Assembly: GCA_021786555.1 (NCBI GenBank)
Contig: JAJYNB010000018.1
Span: 1 to 15,499 of the forward strand
Source: Bacillota bacterium
GTDB lineage: Bacteria > Bacillota > Desulfitobacteriia > Desulfitobacteriales > JAJXUE01
Length of the DNA stretch: 15,499 nucleotides
Direction of reading: 5' to 3'
Under the pieces are notes generated by a model that was not told the DNA's origin, searched no databases, and worked only from the letters and a program-made list of their open reading frames with translations. Each line of letters starts with the position of its first letter. Position 1 is the first letter of the stretch. Of the stretch, positions 7,634 through 15,329 are shown one piece after another. A program made the translations under genes and the position numbers.

Positions 7634-8665
7634 TCAAGGCATCAGCGGAACCATTCCCAGGCCCATGCCCTCTGGCAGGCCCCAAAGCAGGTTCATGTTC
7701 TGCACAGCCTGCCCAGCTGCGCCCTTCACCAGGTTGTCAATCACCGAGAGGACTACCAGTCTGCCGGTCCGTCCGTCAACCACAAGGCTCACCATACAGT
7801 GGTTGGAACCATAGACCCACTTGGTCTGGGGCAGCACCCCTGCCGGCAGCAGAGTGACAAATTGCTCCCCGGCGTAAAACTCCTCATAAGCCTGCCTGAC
7901 CTTCCCCTCATCCCAGCCCGGTTGCAGCCTGCCGTAAATAGTTGCTAGAATGCCCCGGGACATAGGCACCAGGTGAGGCGTAAAGCTCACCGTAATCTCT
8001 TCCCCCGCCAGACGGGAAAGTTCCTGTTCGATTTCCGGGGTATGCCGGTGTTTGCCCACGTTATAAGCCTTAAAGTTTTCATTTACCTCCGTAAAGTGGA
8101 AACCAAGGCTTAACCCCCGGCCTCCTCCGGAGACACCTGATTTAGCGTCGATGATGATACTCCCAGTCTCAATCATTCCCGCTTTTAGAGCCGGAGCCAG
8201 TCCCAAAATGCTCGCCGTAGGATAACAACCGGGATTGGCAATAAGGTTTGCCGACATTATCAACTCCCGCTTCAGTTCCGGCAGCCCGTAAACTGCCCGG
8301 TCCAGGTTCTCCGGCGCAGGCAGCTGGTACCACTCCTCGTAGACGGCGGGTTCTGTGAGGCGAAAATCAGCGCCCAGGTCGATAACCCGTTTACCCATTT
8401 GCATTAGTTTCCCCGCCAAAGCACCGGCTAACCCGTGCGGCAGGGCCAGGATAACCTGGTCAACCCCGGAAAAGTTCTCCGGATTGTCATCCACCAGCTC
8501 CAAGCCTCCAACTGGCAGGCTATGGGGGTAAACCTCAGCATATCTCTTCCCTACATAGCTGCGGGAGCTAAGCACCTTGATTTCTGCTTCCGGGTGGCCT
8601 GACAGCAGCCGCGCCAGTTCAACCCCGGTGTATCCAGTTGCTCCGACTATACCTACTTTAATCAT
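7634..8665 (-). CDS. argC: N-acetyl-gamma-glutamyl-phosphate reductase
   Basis: It reduces N-acetylglutamyl phosphate with NADPH to the semialdehyde, the step between ArgB and ArgD. The protein has 343 residues, normal for the family. It has a Rossmann nucleotide-binding start (IKVGIVGATGYTGVELARLL), the catalytic cysteine Cys147 in NPGCYPTA, the AKSGVSGGGRG loop at 174-184 and KHRHTPEIEQ (205-214) with the active-site histidine region. The ATG at 8665 is used because AGGAGG lies six bases before it. An in-frame ATG at 8680 precedes that AGGAGG and lacks its own site. This is the first gene of the operon. Its promoter, with two ARG-box-like sites, lies 25-60 bp upstream. A 334-bp spacer separates it from argJ, unusually long for this operon. 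Confidence 0.97.
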   Translation of the reverse strand: MIKVGIVGATGYTGVELARLLSGHPEAEIKVLSSRSYVGKRYAEVYPHSLPVGGLELVDDNPENFSGVDQVILALPHGLAGALAGKLMQMGKRVIDLGADFRLTEPAVYEEWYQLPAPENLDRAVYGLPELKRELIMSANLIANPGCYPTASILGLAPALKAGMIETGSIIIDAKSGVSGGGRGLSLGFHFTEVNENFKAYNVGKHRHTPEIEQELSRLAGEEITVSFTPHLVPMSRGILATIYGRLQPGWDEGKVRQAYEEFYAGEQFVTLLPAGVLPQTKWVYGSNHCMVSLVVDGRTGRLVVLSVIDNLVKGAAGQAVQNMNLLWGLPEGMGLGMVPLMP

Positions 8666-8689
8666 TCTTGCCCTCCTCATGAATCATTG

Positions 8690-8703
8690 TTAATAATTAT
8701 ACA
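8690..8703. promoter_or_regulatory. ARG-box-like operator half 1 (over the -10)
   Basis: TTAATAATTATACA matches the ArgR/AhrC core TGAATWWWWATTCA at 12 of 14 positions and covers the argC -10 hexamer. Taken as 18-bp boxes, it is 2 bp from the second box, close to the spacing of known paired ARG boxes. Binding by an ArgR-type repressor is inferred. Confidence 0.6.
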
Positions 8704-8724
8704 AAGCGATGTATAAAGATGCAA
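8696..8724 (-). promoter_or_regulatory. argC: argC operon promoter
   Basis: On the minus strand TTGCAT (8719-8724) is followed by a 17-bp spacer and a perfect TATAAT (8696-8701). The expected transcription start is about 8688-8690, giving a leader of roughly 24 nt before the argC ATG. That leader is too short for an attenuator, so control probably acts at initiation. Confidence 0.75.
8710..8723. promoter_or_regulatory. ARG-box-like operator half 2 (spacer and -35)
   Basis: TGTATAAAGATGCA matches the ARG core at 11 of 14 positions. It lies between the argC -10 and -35 and overlaps most of the -35. Its centre is 20 bp from that of the first box, so a hexameric ArgR could bind both on one face of the helix. 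Confidence 0.55.
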
Positions 8725-8813
8725 TAAGATCCGAAAAATAATTTACTGCCAAATAAGATTAACGCCGGCATCTTAAAACTAACCAAGCCTTTGTGTCCTC
8801 AACCGATGGAGCA

Positions 8814-8834
8814 ATGTATTCCCTATTGATACAT
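8814..8834. promoter_or_regulatory. Possible operator dyad over the serC -35
   Basis: ATGTAT (8814-8819) and ATACAT (8829-8834) are perfect inverted 6-mers with a 9-bp gap, and they span the -35 of the serC promoter. This placement would suit a repressor, but no known site was recognised and short AT-rich dyads can arise by chance. Confidence 0.3.
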
Positions 8835-8854
8835 CCCCTTGCAGGAGATATAAT
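8826..8854 (+). promoter_or_regulatory. serC: serC promoter (sigma-A type)
   Basis: TTGATA (8826-8831), a 17-bp spacer and TATAAT (8849-8854) form a near-consensus promoter. The expected start is about 8861, leaving a leader of about 39 nt. Confidence 0.8.
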
Positions 8855-8899
8855 GTCTAATAAGTTGTTAAAATTTGAACAATATCGGGAGGATTAATC

Positions 8900-9988
8900 A
8901 TGCCAGAAAGAGTCTTTAACTTTAATCCAGGCCCTGCAGCTCTTCCGCTGCCCGTTTTAGAAGAGGCGCAAAGCGAACTGCTTAATTTTAAAGGCACCGG
9001 TATGTCCGTGCTGGAAATCAGCCACCGCTCCAAGGAATATGAAGCCATCAATGCCGAAGCAGAAGCCCTGATTAAGGAATTGCTGGGCGTGCCTGACAAC
9101 TACCGGGTACTGTTCCTGCAAGGGGGCGCCAGCACACAGTTTGCTGCTGTGCCGATGAATTTGGTGCCGCAGGGCGCCACCGCTGACTACATCCTGACCG
9201 GTGCCTGGGCGGAAAAAGCTTATCAGGAGGCCGGGAAATTCATCAGCACCCATGTGGCTGCAAGCACCAAAGAACTCAATTATACGCGCATTCCGGATTC
9301 AGATGAAATCAAACTCAGCGAGTCTCCCGCCTATGTTCACCTTTGTTCCAACAACACAATTTACGGCACCCAGTTTCAGTCTTTTCCTGATTTCGGCGCT
9401 GTGCCGGTGGTTGCCGATATGTCCAGCGACATTCTTTCCCGCCGCTTCGACGCCTCGAAATTTGCCCTGATCTATGCCGGAGCACAAAAGAACCTAGGCC
9501 CTGCCGGTGTAACCGTGGTGATTATCCGCAATGACCTGTTGGAGAAAATTCCCGCCAGCATCCCGACCATGCTGCGCTACGATATTCACGCCAAGAATGA
9601 CTCCCTCTACAATACCCCGCCTGCCTTCGCCGTATACATGGTGAACCTGGTGCTTCGCTGGCTCAAAAACAGCGGCGGCCTGGAAGTAATGGAGAAGCAC
9701 AACGCCGAAAAAGGCGGCTTGATTTATAACGCTATAGATAACAGCGGCGGCTTCTACCGCGGTCACGCCGGCAAGGAAAGCCGCTCCCTGATGAATATCA
9801 CCTTCCGGCTTCCCAGTGAGGATCTGGAGAAAGAGTTTGCCTCTGCAGCCACCAAAGAAGGGATGGTCGGTTTGAAAGGCCACCGCTCGGTTGGGGGCAT
9901 CCGGGCCTCTGTTTACAATGCCATGAGCCTTGACGGATGCCAGGCCCTCGCCCAGTTCATGGCTGCCTTTCAAAGCAAAAACGGCTGA
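8900..9988 (+). CDS. serC: Phosphoserine aminotransferase
   Basis: SerC converts 3-phosphohydroxypyruvate and glutamate to phosphoserine in serine synthesis, and in some organisms acts in pyridoxal phosphate synthesis. It is a class V PLP aminotransferase of 362 residues, the usual length. The start FNFNPGPAALPLPVLEEAQ is typical. SHRSKEYEAI follows at 41-50, and LFLQGGASTQF (71-81) binds the cofactor phosphate. VADMSSDILSR (171-181) includes Asp173, and the PLP lysine is Lys197 in YAGAQKNLGPAGVT. The ATG has GGGAGG seven bases upstream. The gene has its own promoter and is divergent from argC. It is followed by a hairpin, so it is probably monocistronic. serA, a frequent neighbour in other bacteria, is absent from the window. 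Confidence 0.97.
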   Translation: MPERVFNFNPGPAALPLPVLEEAQSELLNFKGTGMSVLEISHRSKEYEAINAEAEALIKELLGVPDNYRVLFLQGGASTQFAAVPMNLVPQGATADYILTGAWAEKAYQEAGKFISTHVAASTKELNYTRIPDSDEIKLSESPAYVHLCSNNTIYGTQFQSFPDFGAVPVVADMSSDILSRRFDASKFALIYAGAQKNLGPAGVTVVIIRNDLLEKIPASIPTMLRYDIHAKNDSLYNTPPAFAVYMVNLVLRWLKNSGGLEVMEKHNAEKGGLIYNAIDNSGGFYRGHAGKESRSLMNITFRLPSEDLEKEFASAATKEGMVGLKGHRSVGGIRASVYNAMSLDGCQALAQFMAAFQSKNG

Positions 9989-10028
9989 TCCCAGCCGGAA
10001 TGAATTGATTTTGAGCAAAGAAACTTGT

Positions 10029-10061
10029 AAGGAGGCCGCCCTGCCAGGGGCGTGCCTCCTT
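10029..10061 (+). terminator. Hairpin after serC, probable terminator
   Basis: AAGGAGGC (10029-10036) pairs with GCCTCCTT (10054-10061). The inner CGCCC pairs with GGGCG, with one bulged T, around a short loop. The stem is strong and GC-rich and lies 40 bp after the serC stop. The following bases (GATTACTTTG) are only a weak U-tract, so efficiency is uncertain. Confidence 0.6.
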
Positions 10062-10074
10062 GATTACTTTGTAC

Positions 10075-10103
10075 CAGTTGGGGACGGTTCCCAACTGACT
10101 CAT
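10075..10103 (+). repeat. REP-like repeat, second copy
   Basis: CAGTTGGG (10075-10082) and CCCAACTG (10090-10097) are a perfect 8-bp inverted repeat around GACGGTT. Positions 10079-10103 align without gaps to the minus-strand copy in the argJ-argB spacer: TTGGGGACGGTTC, three differing bases, then ACTGACTCA, for 22 of 25 identities. It lies in the 295-bp gap between serC and glcD. The rest of that gap holds the serC hairpin, a short palindrome at 10158-10168 and an AT-rich promoter-like stretch. Confidence 0.65.
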
Positions 10104-10157
10104 TCTTAGCCTTATTGGTGTGTAGCGGTATATAGGGTATCTTCAAGGGTCCAAATT

Positions 10158-10168
10158 ACTGGTCCAGT
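10158..10168. promoter_or_regulatory. Short palindrome upstream of glcD, possible operator
   Basis: ACTGGTCCAGT is a perfect 5-bp dyad around a central base, and a second GGTCC lies 13 bp before the one inside it. It is about 116 bp ahead of the glcD start. It does not match the FadR/LldR-type consensus well. A regulatory role is only a guess. Confidence 0.2.
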
Positions 10169-10253
10169 CTAATCCATTTCGCCCGATATTACCTTAAAAG
10201 TTCAGAATATTTAAAAGGTATTTTGTTTAATAATAGCGAATTTTCTACTACTT

Positions 10254-10259
10254 TATAAT
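10254..10259 (+). promoter_or_regulatory. Tentative -10 element for the glcD operon
   Basis: A perfect TATAAT lies 24 bp ahead of the glcD start in an AT-rich stretch (10183-10262). No acceptable -35 was found 16-18 bp upstream, so it may need an activator or be fortuitous. Confidence 0.35.
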
Positions 10260-10283
10260 AACACTTCAAAGGACTGATAATCT

Positions 10284-11678
10284 GTGACTCAGCTGTTGGA
10301 TGAACTGTACAATATTGTAGGCCGGGAACACGTGTACTCTGCCTACAGCGACCGCTACTGTTACACCTACGACGCCTCTTTCTGCACAGTACAGAGCGGA
10401 AATTTACCCGCCTTTATCGTCCACCCAGGTTCTGTGGAAGAAGTCTCCCAACTTATGCAACTGGCCAACAGGGAAAAGATTCCGGTCATTCCCCGCGGAG
10501 CCGGAAGCAACGTCAGCGGCGGCACCATTCCTGTCAGGGACTGTATGGTTATGGTTTTGACAAGACTGAACCGCATCCTGGAAATAGACTCTCGCAACCT
10601 GGTGGCCGTCGTGGAGCCCGGTGTAGTCACAGGGGTGTTTCAGCAGGAGGTGGAAAAATTAGGGCTCTTTTATCCGCCTGACCCGGCGAGCCTCCCGTTT
10701 TCCACTCTGGGAGGCAACGCGGCCGAATGTGCCGGCGGCCCCCGGGGGGTAAAATACGGTGTAACCCGGGATTACGTCCTAGGGCTGCAGGTCGTGCTGC
10801 CCGATGGACAGATTGTCGAAACCGGGGGGCGCACCTTGAAAAATGTGGCCGGGTATGACCTTACCCGGCTGTTTGTGGGTTCCGAAGGCACTCTGGGTAT
10901 CATCACCCGTATCACCCTGCGCCTAATCCCCCTGCCGGAAGCCAAGCAGACCATGCTGGCGGTTTATGACAGCGTAGATGGGGCGGCTGAAACCGTTGCC
11001 GCAGTCATCTCCGCCGGTATCATTCCAGCCACCCTTGAGTTTCTGGACCAGGTCTACATCAAAAATATTGAGGAATACGCCCATGTGGGTTTTCCGCTGG
11101 ACGCGGCTGCTGTACTTCTGATTGAAGTGGACGGGGACCCCGCGGTGATTGAAAAACAGGTTGTTAAAATAGAGAAAATCTGCCGTCAGCAAGGCGCCAC
11201 GCAGGTTAGGGTTGCCAGGACATCCCAGGAAGCGGGAGATCTGTGGCAAGCCAGGCGCGCCGCCTTCGGGGCTTTGGCCCGTCTCAAGCCGACTGTTATC
11301 GGGGAGGACGCCACCGTCCCCCGCACGAACCTGCCGGAAATGGTTAAACGGATCCGCCGCATCGCGGAAGAATTCGATGTACTCATAGCGGTTGTAGGCC
11401 ATGCCGGAGACGGCAACCTGCACGCCACCTTTCTTTGTGACGAACGGGACCAGGAGGAAATGGCCCGGGTGGACCAGGCCATCGCGGCGGTAATTAATGC
11501 TGCCCTGGCTCTCCAGGGTACAGTATCCGGCGAGCACGGCATAGGCCGGATGAAATCCGGATTCCTCGCCCGTCAGCTGGGTCCGGCAGCTTTAGGACTG
11601 ATGCGGAATATTAAGCGCACCCTGGACCCCAATAATATTCTTAATCCGGCTGTGATGTTCGGGGAGGGACAAGAGTGA
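10284..11678 (+). CDS. glcD: FAD-linked 2-hydroxyacid dehydrogenase, GlcD family (glycolate or D-lactate oxidase subunit)
   Basis: This 464-residue protein belongs to the VAO/PCMH flavoprotein family, whose members oxidise glycolate or D-lactate to the 2-oxo acid. The FAD-binding domain shows PRGAGSNVSGGTIP (70-83), GGNAAECAGGPRGVKYG (143-159) and LKNVAGYDLTRLFVGSEGTLG (185-205). The C-terminal oxidase domain shows GHAGDGNLH (372-380) and SGEHGIGRMKSGF (415-427), the substrate and flavin side of the family. The start is the GTG at 10284, with a weak AAAGGA about ten bases away. The stop overlaps the glcF start by four bases (GTGA), so the two are coupled. Glycolate and D-lactate enzymes cannot be told apart by eye. 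The LarA homologue two genes on favours lactate, and no etfAB or third subunit glcE is nearby. Confidence 0.92.
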   Translation: MTQLLDELYNIVGREHVYSAYSDRYCYTYDASFCTVQSGNLPAFIVHPGSVEEVSQLMQLANREKIPVIPRGAGSNVSGGTIPVRDCMVMVLTRLNRILEIDSRNLVAVVEPGVVTGVFQQEVEKLGLFYPPDPASLPFSTLGGNAAECAGGPRGVKYGVTRDYVLGLQVVLPDGQIVETGGRTLKNVAGYDLTRLFVGSEGTLGIITRITLRLIPLPEAKQTMLAVYDSVDGAAETVAAVISAGIIPATLEFLDQVYIKNIEEYAHVGFPLDAAAVLLIEVDGDPAVIEKQVVKIEKICRQQGATQVRVARTSQEAGDLWQARRAAFGALARLKPTVIGEDATVPRTNLPEMVKRIRRIAEEFDVLIAVVGHAGDGNLHATFLCDERDQEEMARVDQAIAAVINAALALQGTVSGEHGIGRMKSGFLARQLGPAALGLMRNIKRTLDPNNILNPAVMFGEGQE

Positions 11679-12964
11679 ACTCAGACCTGTCCTACCTGGA
11701 AAACGAAATTGTCAAGTGTATCCGCTGCGGCGCCTGCCAAAGCGCCTGTCCGGTTTTCCGCGAGACGGGCAATGAATCCAGCGTAGCCCGGGGCAAGGTA
11801 CGCCTGCTGCGCTCCGCCCTACAGGGCGAAACTCCGCTCAATCCCGAATTATCCGACCGCATGTCCCTATGCCTGATGTGCAAAGCCTGTACCCCGGTCT
11901 GCCCCAGCGGAGTGAAGACCGACAAATTGGTGGCGGGAGCCAGGGCAGCGGCGGTAGCGACCCTTGGTCTTTCCTGGCCGAAACGCCTTGTCTTCCGCGT
12001 CGCCCTGAAACAACGCGGGATTTTTCGCTGGGGACTTAAAATGGGCTCTTTGGTGCGAAAACTGCTCTTCCGCCCGCATCCTTCGGGCAGCGGCGTGCTG
12101 CCCCGCGTACCCTTGGGCATCGACCGCCGCCGCCTGCTGCAGCCTTTAGCTCCCCACACCTTTGCCGAGGAGTATCAGAAGAGCATGGGGTTCAAAACGG
12201 TACCCACAGCCAAACCTGCTGCGGCCCGAGTGGCTCTGTTTACGGGCTGCATGGTGAATTACCTGTATGTGGATACAGGCAAAGCTGTCGTCAGGGTCTT
12301 GCGGCGTAACGGAGTAGAGGTGGTGTACCCGGCAGACCAGCACTGCTGCGGCACCCCTGTGCGGGTGAATGGAGACCTGGAAACCGCAGTGGAGATCTCC
12401 AAGCACAACCTGGATGTCCTGTACCGCCTCGACGTTGATTTTATCGTCACACCCTGTGCCTCTTGCGGCCTGGCTCTAAAACAGGAATATCCGGAACTCC
12501 TGAAGGCTGACCGGGACTATGCCGCAAAGGCAGCGGCTGTCTCCGCCAAAACCAGAGATTTTGCCGAATACATGGTTACCTTACCCGATTGGCAGCAGGG
12601 CCTCACGGCACTGCCGGGTATAATCACCTACCACGACCCCTGCCATCTTGCCCGGGGCCAGGGCATCCGCCAGGAACCCCGCTCCTTGCTTCAGGGTATA
12701 CCCGGAGTGTCCGTAGTGGAACTTATGCCAAAAGAACAGTGCTGCGGCAGCGCCGGCAGCTTCAGCCTGAGCCATCCTGATTTATCCAGGCGGATTGGCG
12801 GCCGTCGAATTGACAGCGTTGAGCAGTCAGGCGCAGATACGGTTGTCTCGGGCTGTTCAGCCTGCCTGATGCAGCTGCGGGACGGTATTATCCGCCGCAG
12901 GCTCAAAGTGGAAACCGTCCACATCGCTGAACTTCTCGACCGCTCCTACGGCTCTGCCGATTAA
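11675..12964 (+). CDS. glcF: Iron-sulfur, CCG-domain electron-transfer subunit, GlcF family
   Basis: This protein of 429 residues would pass electrons from the GlcD flavin toward a membrane or quinone-linked acceptor. The N-terminus holds two 4Fe-4S ferredoxin-type motifs, Cys15-18-21-25 (CIRCGACQSACP) and Cys66-69-72-76 (CLMCKACTPVCPSG). Two cysteine-rich CCG domains follow: HCCGTP (223-228) with CASCG (261-265), and QCCGSAGSF (355-363) with CSAC (394-397). This layout is the same as GlcF and the heterodisulfide reductase D-like partners of FAD oxidases. The GTG start at 11675 overlaps the glcD stop, with GGGGAGG seven bases upstream. There is no transmembrane segment, so the complex is soluble or peripheral. 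The stop is 31 bp before the preferred larA start. Confidence 0.93.
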   Translation: MNSDLSYLENEIVKCIRCGACQSACPVFRETGNESSVARGKVRLLRSALQGETPLNPELSDRMSLCLMCKACTPVCPSGVKTDKLVAGARAAAVATLGLSWPKRLVFRVALKQRGIFRWGLKMGSLVRKLLFRPHPSGSGVLPRVPLGIDRRRLLQPLAPHTFAEEYQKSMGFKTVPTAKPAAARVALFTGCMVNYLYVDTGKAVVRVLRRNGVEVVYPADQHCCGTPVRVNGDLETAVEISKHNLDVLYRLDVDFIVTPCASCGLALKQEYPELLKADRDYAAKAAAVSAKTRDFAEYMVTLPDWQQGLTALPGIITYHDPCHLARGQGIRQEPRSLLQGIPGVSVVELMPKEQCCGSAGSFSLSHPDLSRRIGGRRIDSVEQSGADTVVSGCSACLMQLRDGIIRRRLKVETVHIAELLDRSYGSAD

Positions 12965-12995
12965 GGGTAATACAATGCTTAAAGGGGGATATGCT

Positions 12996-14276
12996 GTGAA
13001 GTACTCCCTACCCTATGGTAAAGGTTCCCTGGAGTTTTCCCTGCCCGTCGGCTCGAATCTCACCACTCTTGAGGCTAATCCCAGCCGTCCCCTGAGCGAT
13101 ATCAGGCAGGCTGTCTTATCCGCCCTGGCATCCCCTATTGGCACTCCTCCTCTGGAGCGGCTGGTACAGTCCGGAGAAAAGGTGGTCATTGTCACCAGCG
13201 ACATCACCCGGCTTTCTTTCCGAACTGACGCTTACCTGCCTGTGATCTTGGACGTCTTAAACAGCGCCGGCATTCCTGATAACGATATCAGCGTGGTTAT
13301 GGCCACCGGCACCCACAGGGAGCAGACAGTGGAAGAACACAGGTTGATTGTGGGCTCAGACTCCTATGAACGGGTCCGGGTATTAGATCATCAATGCGAA
13401 GCCCCTGATCTGGTGCCCTTAGGGGTTACTTCCCGGGGAACAGAAATAACCGTCAACCGCTGGGTGGCTGAAGCCGACCGCCTGATAGTTACAGGCGGGG
13501 TCAGCTACCATCTCCTGGCCGGTTTTGGCGGCGGCCGCAAAAGCCTGGTACCGGGGGTTTGCAGTTACCGCGGCATTCAGCGGAACCACTCCCTGGCCCT
13601 TACACCCCAGGGAGTCCACCCTATGGTCTCAACGGGAGTGCTGGATGGAAACCCGGCTGCGGAGGACATGCTGGAAGGGGCCAGGATGTTGAAACCTGAC
13701 TTCCTCGTGAACGTGGTGGTAAACGAATACCAGGAAATCGTCAGCGTTGTGGCCGGCGAACTTCAGGAAGCCTTTCTGGCGGGCTGCCGCGTGGTTGAGG
13801 CAACCTTCGGCGTCAAGATCGCGGCTCAGTCCGACCTGGTAATCGCCAGCTGCGGCGGCTACCCTAAAGATATTCAGCTGTACCAGGCCATCAAGGGACT
13901 GGACAACGCAGCTTACGCAATTCGTCCAGGCGCCCCTATCCTGCTCTTAGCCGAATGCTCCGACGGACTGGGTTCCAATGACTTTCTGCGTTGGTTCAAC
14001 TACGGCGGGCCTGAGGAGATTCAACAGGCCCTGGCTCAGGAGTTCACCATGCCTGGGTTTGTGGCCTTGCGTACCTCTGAGATTTTGGCCGGACACCCGG
14101 TCTACCTGCTTTCCGGCCTGGAAGCCCAAACGGTGGAGCGTTTGGGCATGCTCCCCGTGACCAACATGTCCCAGGTCCTGGACCGCATTTTCAACACCCC
14201 TGCTGCGGGCAGCGGGCTCCGGGACATATTACTGATGCCCCATGCTTCCCTGACCTTTCCGGTGCTGGGGGGTTAA
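12996..14276 (+). CDS. larA: Nickel-pincer racemase, LarA family (lactate racemase-like)
   Basis: LarA racemases interconvert the enantiomers of a 2-hydroxyacid using a nickel pincer nucleotide. The sequence keeps the residues known from Lactobacillus plantarum LarA: Arg72 in SDITRLSF, His107 in ATGTHREQT, and His172, Lys182 (cofactor attachment) and His198 in the block YHLLAGFGGGRKSLVPG to RNHS. Tyr296 and Lys300 in LYQAIKG are also kept. Length is 426 residues with the GTG at 12996, which has GGGGG about seven bases upstream; an in-frame ATG at 12975 with a weaker site is the alternative. The start MKYSLPYGKGSLEF resembles other DUF2088 proteins. Catalytic conservation supports an active racemase. 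The substrate may be lactate, but the family includes malate and other 2-hydroxyacid enzymes. The cofactor genes larB, larC and larE are not in the window. Confidence 0.88.
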   Translation: MKYSLPYGKGSLEFSLPVGSNLTTLEANPSRPLSDIRQAVLSALASPIGTPPLERLVQSGEKVVIVTSDITRLSFRTDAYLPVILDVLNSAGIPDNDISVVMATGTHREQTVEEHRLIVGSDSYERVRVLDHQCEAPDLVPLGVTSRGTEITVNRWVAEADRLIVTGGVSYHLLAGFGGGRKSLVPGVCSYRGIQRNHSLALTPQGVHPMVSTGVLDGNPAAEDMLEGARMLKPDFLVNVVVNEYQEIVSVVAGELQEAFLAGCRVVEATFGVKIAAQSDLVIASCGGYPKDIQLYQAIKGLDNAAYAIRPGAPILLLAECSDGLGSNDFLRWFNYGGPEEIQQALAQEFTMPGFVALRTSEILAGHPVYLLSGLEAQTVERLGMLPVTNMSQVLDRIFNTPAAGSGLRDILLMPHASLTFPVLGG

Positions 14277-14304
14277 AGCGATTTTTACCTGGGGGGGAAT
14301 CACT

Positions 14305-15222
14305 GTGAACCTTAAGCATCGCATCCTTCCCTATCTCATACTGGTGCTCACAACACTTATCTGGAGTACCAATTTCATTATCGGCAAGGCCCTGACTGGT
14401 ATTCCGCCTTTACTGCTCGCCACGGCCAGATTCAGCGTGGCTGCAGTTATTTTTGTATTTCTGCTTTATGTTCGCGGCGAAAAAATACCCAGGGGCACGG
14501 TCTGGCGCTCAATCTTTTTGATGGGGTTCACGGGAATATTCATCTTCAACCCGCTGCTTTACCTGGGCCTCCACTATACGACCAGCATTAACGCCACAAT
14601 CATCAACTCTTTTAATCCCTTGATGATTGCCCTGGTGAGTTTCTTTTGGCTAAGTGAAAGACTCTCCAAATTAAAACTATTGGGTCTTGCGCTGTCGATC
14701 CTTGGTATCGGCTGGATTGCCATCCAGGGCACCTGGTCCAACCTGGAGAAACTGCAATTTAACTCCGGCGACCTGCTGATAATTCTGGACACTTTGGTTT
14801 GGGCAATCTATACCGTTGTTATCAAGCGGGCTGCGGATAAGCTGACCACCGCCCAAAGCGCTGCATTTCCAATATTTGCGGGTCTGCTCTTTTTGCTGCC
14901 CGCAACAGCTGTGGAAAATATATATCAGCCTCTCCCCTCCCTATCCCTCAGCGTAGGAGTGGCCTTAGTGTATCTTGGCCTGTTTCCCTCGGTGGTTGCC
15001 TATTTGCTCTGGAACCGGGCGGTAGCCGAGGTTGGTCCCACCCAGGCGGGAATATTTTATAACCTTATTCCTGTTTTTAATATTCTGTTGGCTCTCCCGC
15101 TTCTGCACGAACAGCTGCTGCGCTACCACGTCATCGGCGGCCTGTTCATCATTACCGGTATCATCCTTGCCTCCGTCCCCACCCCAGACCGGGGCGATAA
15201 GGTGCCTTCACCGGATCACTAA
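14305..15222 (+). CDS. EamA/DMT-superfamily membrane transporter
   Basis: This is a 305-residue integral membrane protein with about ten hydrophobic segments in two EamA repeats (about residues 10-140 and 155-290). The first segment is LPYLILVLTTLIWSTNFIIG. The second repeat ends with LVYLGLFPSVVAYLLWNRAV and AEVGPTQAGIFYNLIPVFN, a conserved EamA stretch. The GTG start at 14305 has GGGGGGG seven bases upstream and lies 28 bp after larA, so it is probably in the same operon. The substrate is unknown: family members export amino acids, metabolites and drugs. A role in moving a 2-hydroxyacid or an amino acid is only a contextual guess. Confidence 0.88.
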   Translation: MNLKHRILPYLILVLTTLIWSTNFIIGKALTGIPPLLLATARFSVAAVIFVFLLYVRGEKIPRGTVWRSIFLMGFTGIFIFNPLLYLGLHYTTSINATIINSFNPLMIALVSFFWLSERLSKLKLLGLALSILGIGWIAIQGTWSNLEKLQFNSGDLLIILDTLVWAIYTVVIKRAADKLTTAQSAAFPIFAGLLFLLPATAVENIYQPLPSLSLSVGVALVYLGLFPSVVAYLLWNRAVAEVGPTQAGIFYNLIPVFNILLALPLLHEQLLRYHVIGGLFIITGIILASVPTPDRGDKVPSPDH

Positions 15223-15329
15223 CCGAGCCACTATTAATCAAAGAACTTTTGTCCATTATGTCTCCATTACGGGTGTTCCTTGATGAAAAATCATTTGCCA
15301 TTTTGTTTGTATTCTTTTCCACTTGAAAC

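Noticed and set aside
8690..8724. Attenuator or riboswitch ahead of argC
   Set aside because: The expected leader is only about 24 nt, too short for either. The palindromic sites are better explained as ARG boxes.
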